Part shown: one piece after another, positions 31,737 through 43,191 of the stretch
Position numbering within the stretch: the stretch's first letter is position 1
Layout of the letters: each line of letters begins with the position of its first letter
Origin: Bradyrhizobium sp. CCBAU 51627
GTDB lineage: Bacteria; Pseudomonadota; Alphaproteobacteria; Rhizobiales; Xanthobacteraceae
Direction of reading: 5' to 3'
Assembly (NCBI RefSeq): GCF_028128765.1
Contig: NZ_LBJG01000090.1
Coordinates: 62,001 to 126,000 of the forward strand
Length of the DNA: 64,000 nt
Notes under the pieces: model-generated
Seen by the model: the letters and a program-made list of their open reading frames with translations, nothing else
Databases searched by the model: none
What the model was told of the DNA's origin: nothing
Program-made: the position numbers and the translations under genes

Positions 31737-33409
31737 GAGCGACCTCCTGGTTGCGTGGATTGTGATGGTTTTTGCTGCTGCCGCAATTCGTGGCGCGACA
31801 ATTTTCCGACCGGCGTGCGCGGCAGATCGTCGACGAAGGCGACCGCCGCCGGCAATTCGTGCTTGCCGAGCTTGCCGGTGAGCCGCGTGCGCAGTTCGTC
31901 GAGCGAGAACGGCCTTGCGTCGGGCTTCAGCTTGATGAAGGCCTTTGCGGCCTCGCCTCGATACTGGTCGGGAATGCCGAGCACGATCACCTCGTGCACG
32001 CCCGGAATGGTGTAGATCGCCTGCTCGATCATCTGCGGATAGACGTTGAAGCCGCCGGAGATGATCATGTCCTTCTTGCGGTCGACCAGGAAGAAATAGC
32101 CGTCCGCATCGACATAGCCGATGTCGCCGGTGAGGAAGCGGCCGTCGACGAAGGCTTCCGCAGATCCCGCCGGCCTGTTCCAGTAGCCCCTGGTGACGTT
32201 CGGTCCCTTGATGCGGATCTCACCGACGTCGCCCGGCGGAAGCACTTTGGTGGGATCTTCCAGCGAGACGACATCGAGCTCGATGCCGGGCAGCATCAGC
32301 CCGATCGAGCCGGGCTTGTCGGGACCTGTAGGTGGATGGCCGGTGCCGGGCGAGCAGGTCTCGGTCATGCCCCAGCCGCTCTTCAGCTTTTTGCCGACCT
32401 TGCGCTCGAAGAAACTTGCGACCTCGACCGGCAGCGGCGCACCGCCGGAGCCGATCGCGTTAAGCGAGGAGAAGTCGCGCTTGTCGAGGTCGGGCAGCGC
32501 GGCGATCGCGATCCACATCGTCGGCACACCCGGGAAATAAGTCGCGCGCTTGACCTCGATGTCGCGCATCACCGCTTCGACGTCGAAGCGCTGGTGCAGC
32601 GAGATCAGATTGCCGCGGCGGAGCGAGGACAGCAGCACCACCGTGAGCGCATAGATGTGGAACAGCGGCAGCACGCAAATGACGCGCTCGATCACATCGC
32701 CGCGCGCGGCCCGCGCCGGCTTGCCCCAGACGTCGTAGATCGACACCGCCGAGGTGAGATTGCCGTGCGTCAGCATGGCGCCCTTCGGCAGACCGGTGGT
32801 GCCGCCGGTATATTGCAGCAGCGCGACGTCGTCGACGGCAACAGCGGGCCACTGCGCCGGCGGCGGCGCGCCCTCGACGAAGGCACTAAAGGTGACGATG
32901 CGCGGATCATCAGGAATTGCGGCCTGCGGCGTGCCCACCTTGCCCCAATCATCGTCCTCGCAGACAACGAGGCGATCGATCAGCCCCTTCTCCAGGAATT
33001 TCAGCGCGGTCGGCAGCAAGGCTTGGAGGTTCGAGGTGACCAGCAGACGCGAGCCGGAGTCGGAGACCTTGTGGGTCAGCGCGATCTCGCCGTCGAGCGG
33101 CGACAGATGCGCGACGCGGGCGCCGGCCTTCAGCGCGCCGAAGAAATTGACGGGATGATCCGGCGTATTGCCGAGGAACAGCGCCACCGACGTTCCCTTG
33201 CCGCAGCCGGCGCGCAGGAATGCCGCCGCCGCGCGCTCGGCCCGAGCTGCGAGCTCGGTATAGGTGATCGGACGATCACGAAATTCCAGTGCGGTGCGCG
33301 GGCCGTAATCTGCAGCGGCCGTCGAGAGCAGGTCGGGCAGCGTGCCCTGGACGATGGTGTCGTCCCAATGCACGCCCTCGGGGTAAAACTGTTCGCCGGG
33401 ATGGGTCAT
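31733..33409 (-). CDS. pimA: Acyl/dicarboxylate-CoA ligase (PimA-like)
   Basis: Adenylate-forming ligase that activates a free acid to its CoA thioester, 558 aa from the ATG at 33409; the open frame further upstream is repeat DNA. Motifs: LQYTGGTTGLPKGAML (about residues 200-215, AMP/phosphate loop), GWGMTETCSPG, RKKDMIISGGFNVYP and the C-terminal catalytic lysine in RTPVGKLSRHEL. No signal peptide, so it is cytosolic. Long-chain fatty acids and dicarboxylates such as pimelate are plausible substrates by context. Homologues in Rhodopseudomonas palustris act on odd-chain dicarboxylates and fatty acids. Confidence 0.9.
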   Translation of the reverse strand: MTHPGEQFYPEGVHWDDTIVQGTLPDLLSTAAADYGPRTALEFRDRPITYTELAARAERAAAAFLRAGCGKGTSVALFLGNTPDHPVNFFGALKAGARVAHLSPLDGEIALTHKVSDSGSRLLVTSNLQALLPTALKFLEKGLIDRLVVCEDDDWGKVGTPQAAIPDDPRIVTFSAFVEGAPPPAQWPAVAVDDVALLQYTGGTTGLPKGAMLTHGNLTSAVSIYDVWGKPARAARGDVIERVICVLPLFHIYALTVVLLSSLRRGNLISLHQRFDVEAVMRDIEVKRATYFPGVPTMWIAIAALPDLDKRDFSSLNAIGSGGAPLPVEVASFFERKVGKKLKSGWGMTETCSPGTGHPPTGPDKPGSIGLMLPGIELDVVSLEDPTKVLPPGDVGEIRIKGPNVTRGYWNRPAGSAEAFVDGRFLTGDIGYVDADGYFFLVDRKKDMIISGGFNVYPQMIEQAIYTIPGVHEVIVLGIPDQYRGEAAKAFIKLKPDARPFSLDELRTRLTGKLGKHELPAAVAFVDDLPRTPVGKLSRHELRQQQKPSQSTQPGGRS

Positions 33410-33472
33410 TAACGGTCGGTACTCTGCAAGGCGCTCGTGAGGGAGTCGGGTAAGGTGGGCACCGACGGACGG

Positions 33473-33580
33473 GCTCCCTCCCCCCTTGCGGGGGAGGGTT
33501 GGGGAGAGGGGCAGCCACAAACGCTGACCTCGCCCGGGGTCACCCCCCTCCCTGACCCTCCCCCACAAGGGGGGAGGGAA
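33473..33580. repeat. Large inverted repeat of two GC-rich hairpins
   Basis: The left unit (about 33473-33512) reads CCCTCCCCCCTTGCGGGGGA and continues. The right unit (about 33546-33580) is the near-exact reverse complement, so two hairpins face each other. It sits in the 220-bp spacer between pimF and pimA homologues on the same strand and could attenuate or stabilise the operon mRNA. Confidence 0.7.
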
Positions 33581-33629
33581 CGGAGAGAGCGTGCAGCGGA
33601 GAAGGTCGCAGCCACCGAGCCCAACCTGA

Positions 33630-35726
<2,097 letters not shown>

Positions 35727-35771
35727 GGTGTCCCTCCTTGGTGGGGAATTTACTTTTGTTCGATTTCGCGG

Positions 35772-35790
35772 TGCGGAATTTAATTCCGCA
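35772..35790. promoter_or_regulatory. 19-bp palindrome, candidate IclR operator
   Basis: TGCGGAATTTAATTCCGCA is a perfect palindrome with 9-bp arms and one central base. It lies 46 bp upstream of pimF and 67 bp upstream of the divergent IclR gene, the expected position for one operator serving both promoters. A half-site-like GGAATTTA occurs nearby (about 35744-35751). The GGAAT...ATTCC shape resembles known IclR-family sites; binding is inferred. Confidence 0.6.
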
Positions 35791-35857
35791 TCTTGACGGC
35801 AGGGTTATTTTGAAGCACGTGGCTTGTCAACGACTCCGCGCAAGAAGCAGATCAGGG

Positions 35858-36724
35858 ATGAAGCGTACAGGAAAGAAGACAGCGGCCGACCGGAATTTCG
35901 TCGTCGCGCTTTCCCGCGGACTGGACGTATTGCGCGCTTTCCAACCCAATGACGGCCTGCTCGGCAATCAGGAGATTGCGGCCCGCACCAATTTGCCGAA
36001 GCCGACCGTGTCGCGGCTGACCTACACGCTGACCAAGCTCGGCTATCTCGCGCCGGTTCCGCGCTTCGAGAAGTACCAGCTCACGCCAGCCGCGATGTCG
36101 CTCGGCTATGCCGCGCTGGCCAATCTCGGCGTACGGCATTTGTCCGAACCTTTTCGCGAGGAACTGATGCGTGCGACCGGCGGCGCCGTCGCGGTCGGCG
36201 GCCGGGATCGTCACAGCATGATCTATTTCGGACAGAGCCGCGGCAGCGAGACGGTCGGCGTTCAACTTGACGTCGGCTCGCGCGTGCCGATTGCAACCAG
36301 CGCGATGGGTCGTGCGTACTTCTGGGCGCTCGCTGAGGATGATCGCGTCGAACTGTCGCGCGTCCTGCGCGAACATTACGGCAGCCGCTGGCCCAAGATG
36401 CGCGACGGACTGGAACGCTCAGGCGAGACCGTCGCGAAATACGGCTTCGCGATGTCGGTCGGCGACTGGCACGACGACATCGGCGCCGCCGGCGTCGCGC
36501 TCAAGCTGAATGACGGAACCGGACCTTACGCCTTCAATTGCGGCGCGCCCGCATTCCGCTTCACGGAAGAACGTCTCATCAACGACATTGGACCACGTCT
36601 GCTCGCGATGGTAAGGAACATCGAAGCGGTGCTTGGGGGTCTGGTGCCGCAATCCAAAAAAGAAATCAGCAAAAAGCTGAAACCAGGAGGAAAAGTTGCT
36701 CGTGTGGCCGAGGGGTTCAGATAG
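35858..36724 (+). CDS. IclR family transcriptional regulator
   Basis: DNA-binding regulator, 288 aa from ATG 35858; an earlier in-frame start at 35738 would place the operator inside the gene. The N-terminal winged helix-turn-helix (about residues 15-75) includes LSRGLDVLRAF and the recognition region NLPKPTVSRLTYTLTKLGYL. The C-terminal effector domain starts with LSEPFREELMRATGG and has MGRAYFWALAEDDR, as in IclR proteins that sense aromatic or organic acids. It is divergent from the pim-like operon and upstream of the liv transporter, so it probably controls one or both. Whether it activates or represses cannot be told. Confidence 0.9.
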   Translation: MKRTGKKTAADRNFVVALSRGLDVLRAFQPNDGLLGNQEIAARTNLPKPTVSRLTYTLTKLGYLAPVPRFEKYQLTPAAMSLGYAALANLGVRHLSEPFREELMRATGGAVAVGGRDRHSMIYFGQSRGSETVGVQLDVGSRVPIATSAMGRAYFWALAEDDRVELSRVLREHYGSRWPKMRDGLERSGETVAKYGFAMSVGDWHDDIGAAGVALKLNDGTGPYAFNCGAPAFRFTEERLINDIGPRLLAMVRNIEAVLGGLVPQSKKEISKKLKPGGKVARVAEGFR

Positions 36725-36760
36725 TCTTTGTGATCATCGGGAGCGGTCCGCATCGCCCCA

Positions 36761-36784
36761 TCGCCCACTGAATGGTGTGGGCGA
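36761..36784 (+). promoter_or_regulatory. Hairpin between the IclR gene and livG
   Basis: Stem TCGCCCAC / GTGGGCGA (8 bp, perfect) with an 8-nt loop, ending 6 nt before the livG start. No U-tract follows. It could sequester the livG translation start or attenuate read-through from the regulator gene. Confidence 0.4.
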
Positions 36785-36790
36785 GACGAG

Positions 36791-37584
<794 letters not shown>

Positions 37585-37588
<4 letters not shown>

Positions 37589-38298
37589 CTCTTCTGCTCA
37601 ACGTCAAGGACCTGCGCGCCTATTACGGCCAGGTCCAGGCCCTTCATGGCCTCTCCTTCTCGCTTAACGAGGGATCGCTGACGACGCTGCTGGGCGCCAA
37701 CGGCGCCGGCAAGACCACGACGCTGCGTGCGATCTGCAACATGGTGCGCTCCACCGGCGGCATCGAATTCGACGGCAAGCCGCTGAACAACCGCTCGACC
37801 GAGAGCATCGTGCGATTCGGTATCGCCCATGTGCCGCAGGGCCGCGGCACCTTCACCACCATGACGGTGGAGGAGAACCTGCAGCTCGGGGCCATCACCC
37901 GCAAGGACAATGCCGGCATCGTCTCCGACATCGAGCGCATGTACGCGCATTTCCCGGTGCTGAAGCAGCGGCATACCCAACAGGCCGGCACGCTCTCCGG
38001 CGGCGAGCAGCAGATGCTCGCGGTAGCGCGCGCGCTGATGCTGCGGCCACGGCTGATGCTGCTGGACGAGCCGTCCTTCGGACTTGCCCCCCTCGTCGTG
38101 CGCGACCTGTTCGGCATCCTCGGCAAGATCAACCGCGAGGACAAGGTGTCGATCCTGGTGGTCGAGCAGAACGCACAGCTCGCGCTCGAGCTCGCCGACC
38201 AGGCCTATGTGATCGAGACCGGCCGCATCGTGATGTCAGGCAATGCCAAGGACATCGCCAACAACGAAGAAATCCGCAAATCCTATCTGGGTTACTGA
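37585..38298 (+). CDS. livF: Branched-chain amino-acid-type ABC transporter ATPase (LivF-like)
   Basis: Second ATPase of the importer, 237 aa. Walker A GANGAGKTTTLRA (about residues 35-47), the Q-loop region with VPQGRGTFTTMTVEENL (the 'PQGRGIF' box of LivF proteins), signature LSGGEQQMLAVARAL, Walker B LMLLDEPSFGL and VEQNAQLALELAD. The ATG overlaps the livG stop by 4 bp, so the two subunits are translationally coupled, as expected for a heterodimer. It is followed by livH after 12 bp with a GAGGAG ribosome binding site. Confidence 0.93.
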
Positions 38299-38310
38299 GG
38301 AGCCGGCGCG

Positions 38311-39189
38311 ATGGAGCTTTTTACCAACCAGGTGCTGGCCGGCATTGCCACTGGCGCCATCTACGCCTGCATGGCGCTCGCCGTCGTCATGATCTACCAG
38401 GCCATCGACCATCTCAACTTCGCGCAAGGCGAGATGGCGATGTTCTCAACGTTTATCTCCTGGCAGCTGATGCAGTGGGGCGTGCCCTATTGGGGTGCGT
38501 TCCTGATCACGCTGGTGCTTTCCTTCATCGGCGGCATCGCCATCGAGCGCATCCTGTTCAAGCCGCTGGCGAAGGCGCCGGTGCTCACCAACGTTGCCGG
38601 TTTCATCGCGCTGTTTTCCATCATCAACTCGTCCGCCGGCTTGATCTGGGACTTCACCATCAAGCAGTACCCGACCCCGTTCGGGTCTTCACCGTTCCTC
38701 GGCAGCCAGCTGGTGTCGACTCACCAGGCCGGCATGATCGGTGTCACCGTGCTGCTCCTGCTCGGCCTCTACTTCTTCTTCCAGTACACCAGAATCGGCC
38801 TTGCGATGCGCGCGGCGGCCTCGGTGCCTGAATCGGCTCGCCTCGTCGGCATCAACACCTCCTGGATGATCGCGCTGGGCTGGGGCATGGCCTCGGCGAT
38901 CGGCTCGATCGCCGGCATGCTGATTGCTCCCGTGGTGTTCCTCGAGCCCAACATGATGGGCGGCGTCCTGATCTACGGCTTCGCCGCGGCCGTGCTCGGT
39001 GGCCTCACCAGCCCGTTCGGCGCCGTGGTCGGCGGCTTCCTGGTCGGCATCTTCGAGAACCTTGCCGGCACCTACATTCCCGGCGTCGGCAACGAGCTGA
39101 AACTCCCGATCGCGCTCGCGCTGATCATCTCCGTCCTGGTCGTCAAACCCGCTGGCCTGTTCGGCCGGCACATCGTCAAGCGAGTTTGA
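38311..39189 (+). CDS. livH: Branched-chain amino-acid-type ABC transporter permease (LivH-like)
   Basis: Inner-membrane permease of the LIV-type importer, 292 aa, with about eight hydrophobic segments. The opening GIATGAIYACMALAVVMIYQ and the HLNFAQGEMAMFSTF segment (about residues 33-47) are the classic LivH signature. The later GWGMASAIGSIAGML and AAVLGGLTSPFGAVVGGFLVG blocks are the conserved coupling and core helices. It overlaps the in-frame TTG just before livM, and the genes are co-transcribed. Confidence 0.92.
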   Translation: MELFTNQVLAGIATGAIYACMALAVVMIYQAIDHLNFAQGEMAMFSTFISWQLMQWGVPYWGAFLITLVLSFIGGIAIERILFKPLAKAPVLTNVAGFIALFSIINSSAGLIWDFTIKQYPTPFGSSPFLGSQLVSTHQAGMIGVTVLLLLGLYFFFQYTRIGLAMRAAASVPESARLVGINTSWMIALGWGMASAIGSIAGMLIAPVVFLEPNMMGGVLIYGFAAAVLGGLTSPFGAVVGGFLVGIFENLAGTYIPGVGNELKLPIALALIISVLVVKPAGLFGRHIVKRV

Positions 39190-39191
39190 TC

Positions 39192-40211
39192 ATGAGCGCA
39201 GCCGAAGAAGTCGTCGCCGAAGGCAACGAGGCGGTCGAAGCCGTCCCGAAGCGGTCCATGACGATGGGCACGGGCACATCAGTTGTGGTGCTGCTGCTTC
39301 TCATCGCCGTCCCGCTGTTTGCGAAGAACTTCGTGATCTTCCAGCTCACCCAGCTCTTGTATCTGGGCCTCGCCGTGCTGGCCCTGAACATCCTGACCGG
39401 CGGAAGCGGCCAGTTCTCGCTCGGCCAGAGCGCGTTCTACGGTATCGGCGCCTACGTCACCGCGGTGATGATGGAGCAGTTCAACATCCCCTATTTCCTC
39501 TGCCTGCCCGTCGCTGGCGTGCTCTGCTTCGGCGTGGGCTTCCTGTTCGGCCAGCCGGCGCTGCGGCTCTCCGGCGTCTACCTTGCGCTCGCGACCTTTG
39601 CGCTCGCCACGGCGATGCCGCAGCTGCTGAAGCTGAACTTCCTCGAGCCCTGGACCGGCGGCGTGCAGGGCCTCGTCGTCACCAAGCCCGACGCGCCGTT
39701 CGGCCTGAAGATGTCGCAGGACATGTGGCTGTATTATTTCACGCTCTTCGTCGTGCTCGCGATCTACATCTTCTCGGTGAACCTGTTGCGCTCCCGCTCG
39801 GGCCGCGCCTTCATGGCGATCCGCGACAACGAGATCGCCGCCTCCGCGATGGGCGTCAACGTCGCACTCTATAAGACGCTCGCCTTCGGCGTCTCCGCCG
39901 GCATCACCGGCGTCGCCGGCGGCCTCAGCGCCATCGCGGTGCAGTTCGTCGCGCCCGACAGCTTCACCATTACGCTTGCGATCCAGCTATTCCTCGGCAT
40001 GGTCGTCGGCGGCGTCGGCTGGCTGCCCGGCTCGATCGTCGGCGCGGCTTTCATTATCTTCGTGCCGAACATCGCGGAAGGCGTCTCCAAGGGCCTCTCC
40101 GGCGCCGTGTTCGGCGTGATTCTGTTCCTCGTCATCTACCTCGTGCCGCACGGCGCAAGGCAGGTCGCGATCCTGGGCCAGCAATTCGCCGGACGGCTCA
40201 GACGAAACTGA
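39192..40211 (+). CDS. livM: Branched-chain amino-acid-type ABC transporter permease (LivM-like)
   Basis: Second permease of the importer, 339 aa from ATG 39192; a TTG two codons earlier overlaps the livH stop and is less likely. The N-terminal 30 residues are a charged cytoplasmic tail. The permease core has LNILTGGSGQFSLGQSAFYGIGAY (the glycine-rich LivM signature), RSRSGRAFMAIRDNEIAASAMGVN (coupling loop) and VGGVGWLPGSIVGAAFI. The first binding-protein gene starts 40 bp downstream, so the transporter and at least that receptor share a transcript. Confidence 0.92.
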   Translation: MSAAEEVVAEGNEAVEAVPKRSMTMGTGTSVVVLLLLIAVPLFAKNFVIFQLTQLLYLGLAVLALNILTGGSGQFSLGQSAFYGIGAYVTAVMMEQFNIPYFLCLPVAGVLCFGVGFLFGQPALRLSGVYLALATFALATAMPQLLKLNFLEPWTGGVQGLVVTKPDAPFGLKMSQDMWLYYFTLFVVLAIYIFSVNLLRSRSGRAFMAIRDNEIAASAMGVNVALYKTLAFGVSAGITGVAGGLSAIAVQFVAPDSFTITLAIQLFLGMVVGGVGWLPGSIVGAAFIIFVPNIAEGVSKGLSGAVFGVILFLVIYLVPHGARQVAILGQQFAGRLRRN

Positions 40212-40251
40212 GCCCATCATCAAGACTGTTGTTTCAACCAAGGAGACCAAA

Positions 40252-41481
40252 TTGCTTTTCGAAAGAACACTACGAACCGCCGCACTCGTAACGGCGGTCG
40301 CGACGCTCACCTCCGGCGCAGCACTCGCCCAAAAGAAATACGACACCGGCGCGTCCGATACCGAGATCAAGATCGGCAACATCATGCCGTACAGCGGTCC
40401 GGCGTCAGCCTATGGCATCATCGGCAAGACCGAGGAAGCCTATTTCAAGATGATCAACGACAAGGGCGGCATCAACGGCCGCAAGGTCAATTTCGTCACC
40501 TATGACGACAGCTACTCGCCGCCGAAAGCGGTCGAGCAGGTCCGCAAGCTGGTCGAGAGCGACGAGGTGCTGGCCGTGTTCAATCCGCTCGGCACGCCTT
40601 CGAACAGCGCGATCCAGAAATATCTCAACGCCAAGAAGATCCCGCAGCTGTTCGTCGCGACCGGCGCCACCAAGTGGAACGATCCGAAGAATTTCCCCTG
40701 GACCATCGGCTGGCAACCCTCCTACCAGAGCGAAGCCCATATCTACGCCAAATGGCTGATGAAGGAGAAGCCCGACGCCAAGGTCGCGATCCTCTATCAG
40801 AACGACGATTTCGGCAAAGACTACCTCAAGGGAACCAAGGACGGTTTCGGCCCGAAGGCTTCGTCCATGATCATGATGGAAGAGAGCTATGAGGTCTCCG
40901 AACCCTCGATCGACGGCCACATCGTCAAGATCAAGGCGGCCAATCCCGACGTGCTCTTGATCTTCACCACGCCGAAGTTCGGCGCCCAGACGATCAAGAA
41001 GACCGCCGAGCTCGGCTGGAAGCCGCTCCAGATCATCACCAACGTGTCGGCCTCGGTCGGCAGCGTGATGAAGCCTGCCGGGTTCGAAGCCTCCCAGGGC
41101 GTACTGTCGGCGGCCTACGCCAAGGACGGCGCCGATCCGCGCTGGAACGACGACGCCGGCATGAAGAAGTGGGCCGAGTTCCTCGACAAGTACATGCCCG
41201 GCGCGGACAAAACCGACGCCAGCATCGTTTACGGTTACGGTGCTGCGCAGACGCTCGCCAAGACGCTGGAGATGTGCGGCGACGACCTCACCCGGGCCAA
41301 CGTCATGAAACAGGCGGCGAGCCTGAAGGACTTCGCGCCGGATACCCTGCTGCCCGGTATCACGATCAACACCGGCCCAAGCGATTTTGCCCCGATCAGC
41401 CAGCTGCAGATGCAGCGGTTCAAGGGCGAGAAATGGGAACAGTTCGGTGAGATCCTGAGCGGCGACGTCGCTCCGGAGTAG
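40252..41481 (+). CDS. ABC transporter substrate-binding protein, tandem paralogue 1
   Basis: Periplasmic receptor of the type I (LIV/amide-binding) fold, 409 aa. The start is TTG, supported by AGGAGA 6 nt upstream. A signal peptide (LRTAALVTAVATLTSGAALA) is followed by mature QKKYDTGASDTEIKIGNIMP, a sequence repeated in the next three genes. PYSGPASAYGIIGK near the start and LYQNDDFGKDYLKG (about residues 178-191) line the ligand cleft in this family. The ligand is unknown; the neighbouring pim-like operon makes acyl acids or dicarboxylates more likely than leucine. An intrinsic terminator follows. Confidence 0.9.
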   Translation: MLFERTLRTAALVTAVATLTSGAALAQKKYDTGASDTEIKIGNIMPYSGPASAYGIIGKTEEAYFKMINDKGGINGRKVNFVTYDDSYSPPKAVEQVRKLVESDEVLAVFNPLGTPSNSAIQKYLNAKKIPQLFVATGATKWNDPKNFPWTIGWQPSYQSEAHIYAKWLMKEKPDAKVAILYQNDDFGKDYLKGTKDGFGPKASSMIMMEESYEVSEPSIDGHIVKIKAANPDVLLIFTTPKFGAQTIKKTAELGWKPLQIITNVSASVGSVMKPAGFEASQGVLSAAYAKDGADPRWNDDAGMKKWAEFLDKYMPGADKTDASIVYGYGAAQTLAKTLEMCGDDLTRANVMKQAASLKDFAPDTLLPGITINTGPSDFAPISQLQMQRFKGEKWEQFGEILSGDVAPE

Positions 41482-41502
41482 CACGCCCGAGGTCACGGTC
41501 CG

Positions 41503-41534
41503 AGCCCCCCGCGAGCGATCGCGGGGGGCTTTTT
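41503..41534 (+). terminator. Intrinsic terminator after binding protein 1
   Basis: A 12-bp perfect stem (AGCCCCCCGCGA / TCGCGGGGGGCT) with a GCGA tetraloop, followed by TTTTT. It is a textbook factor-independent terminator, 21 nt after the stop codon. Confidence 0.92.
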
Positions 41535-41594
41535 GTTGACGTCGTGCATCAATCTTGTTCAATGCTGCGCCGATCCAGCTGGGGTAGGAGAGCA

Positions 41595-42821
41595 ATGACG
41601 GTCGTTCGATTTCAGGTTGCGGCGGTTGCGGCCGCATTCGCGTTGTGCACTGCAATGAGCAATCCCGCAGTGGCGCAGAAGACCTACGACAGCGGCGCCT
41701 CCGATACCGAGATCAAGGTCGGCAACATCATGCCCTATAGCGGGCCAGCCTCCGCCTACGCCGTGATCGGCAAGGCCGAGGAGGCCTATTTCAACAAGGT
41801 CAATGCCCAAGGCGGCGTCAACGGCCGCAAGATCAAGTTCATCTCGTATGACGATGGTTATTCACCGCCGAAGACGGTGGAACAGGCGCGCAAGCTGGTC
41901 GAGAGCGACAACGTGCTCTTGATCTTCGGCTCGCTCGGCACCTCCACCAACGGCGCCATCCGCAAATACATGAACGAGAAGAAAGTGCCGCAATTGTTCG
42001 TGGCGAGCGGCGCCTCGAAGTGGAATGATCCCAAGCAATATCCCTGGACCATGGGCTGGCAGCCAAGCTACGCCAGCGAGGCGAAGATCTACGCCAAGTA
42101 CATCATGAAGGAGAAGCCGGACGCGAAGATCGGCGTGCTCTTCCAGAACGACGATTTCGGCAAGGACTATCTGAAAGGGCTGAAGGACGGGCTCGGGCCT
42201 AAGGCCTCGATGATCGTGCTGGAGGAGCCCTACGACACCTCGGAGCCCGCGGTCGATGAGCACGTCGTGAAGTTGAAAGCCGCGGGCGTCGATGTCTTCA
42301 TCAGCATCACCACGCCGAAATTCGCGGCCCAGGCGATCAAGAAGGCGGCCGAGATCAACTGGCATCCGATCCACATCCTCTCCAACGTCTCGGCCTCGGT
42401 CGGCGGCGTGCTCGAGCCGGCTGGCTTCGAAATCTCGCAGGGCATCCTGTCGGCGACCTACATCAAGGACGGCTCCGACCCGCAATGGAACGCCGACGAG
42501 GGCATGAAGAAGTTCTACGACTTCATCGCGCGGTACGATGTGAAGGCCAACAAGCTCGATGCCGGCGTGGTGTTCGGCTACGCGGCCGCACAAACCATGG
42601 TGAAGGTGCTGCAAATGTGCGGCGACAATCTCACCCGCGACAATGTCATGAAGCAGGCGGCGTCCTTGAAGGATTTCGAACCTGACACGCTGCTGCCCGG
42701 CATCAAGATCAACACTGCGCCCGACGATTTCGCCCCGATCGAACAGCTCCAGATGATGCGGTTCAAGGGCAAATCGTGGGAGTTGTTCGGCGACGTCATC
42801 TCGAGCGATCCCGGCCACTAA
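41595..42821 (+). CDS. ABC transporter substrate-binding protein, tandem paralogue 2
   Basis: Type I periplasmic binding protein, 408 aa from ATG 41595 with TAGGAGAG upstream; an earlier in-frame start lies inside the terminator leader. The signal peptide ends SNPAVA, then QKTYDSGASDTEIKVGN, the most divergent mature N-terminus of the four. It keeps PYSGPASAYAVIGK, SYDDGYSPPKTVEQARKLVE and LFQNDDFGKDYLKG. Unlike its three sisters it has no clear terminator, and a 370-bp gap follows. It may feed the same LivHM permease or another. Confidence 0.9.
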   Translation: MTVVRFQVAAVAAAFALCTAMSNPAVAQKTYDSGASDTEIKVGNIMPYSGPASAYAVIGKAEEAYFNKVNAQGGVNGRKIKFISYDDGYSPPKTVEQARKLVESDNVLLIFGSLGTSTNGAIRKYMNEKKVPQLFVASGASKWNDPKQYPWTMGWQPSYASEAKIYAKYIMKEKPDAKIGVLFQNDDFGKDYLKGLKDGLGPKASMIVLEEPYDTSEPAVDEHVVKLKAAGVDVFISITTPKFAAQAIKKAAEINWHPIHILSNVSASVGGVLEPAGFEISQGILSATYIKDGSDPQWNADEGMKKFYDFIARYDVKANKLDAGVVFGYAAAQTMVKVLQMCGDNLTRDNVMKQAASLKDFEPDTLLPGIKINTAPDDFAPIEQLQMMRFKGKSWELFGDVISSDPGH

Positions 42822-43191
42822 CATCCTCCGCCTCGCAATCAAAGATCAACGCGAGCAGTCGACGCAACTTTCACTAACCTCCTCCCGGGCCACACCAAAG
42901 TTTCGGTTCGGCAGGGAATTCGGCGTCGCCTGAAAGACTTGCTGCAAAGCAAGACGCGAGCATGCCGCGGCTTCGTTGCCGTCGCCTTGGCTCGACACGC
43001 CTGACAACAACATCCCGGCGCCTCGACACCGCTCGCGACCATTCGACTAAAGATAAATCCTCGGCGCTGCCTTCTCACGAGCCCGCTCCTTGCTGGCGAT
43101 GTGGGAAGGGCATTGAATGTTGCCTGGAGCCGACAAAGAGCTCCCGATCAGCAAGCAGCGACACATTCAACGGATCCAAGGAGATCAGCAC
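42822..43191. other. 370-bp spacer between binding proteins 2 and 3
   Basis: No gene with convincing coding features is seen here. There is no intrinsic terminator like those after the other three genes. A weak dyad (TTGCT-GCAA-AGCAA) lies near 42939, and AAGGAGATC at 43178-43186 is the ribosome binding site of the next gene. The region probably contains its own promoter. Confidence 0.45.
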
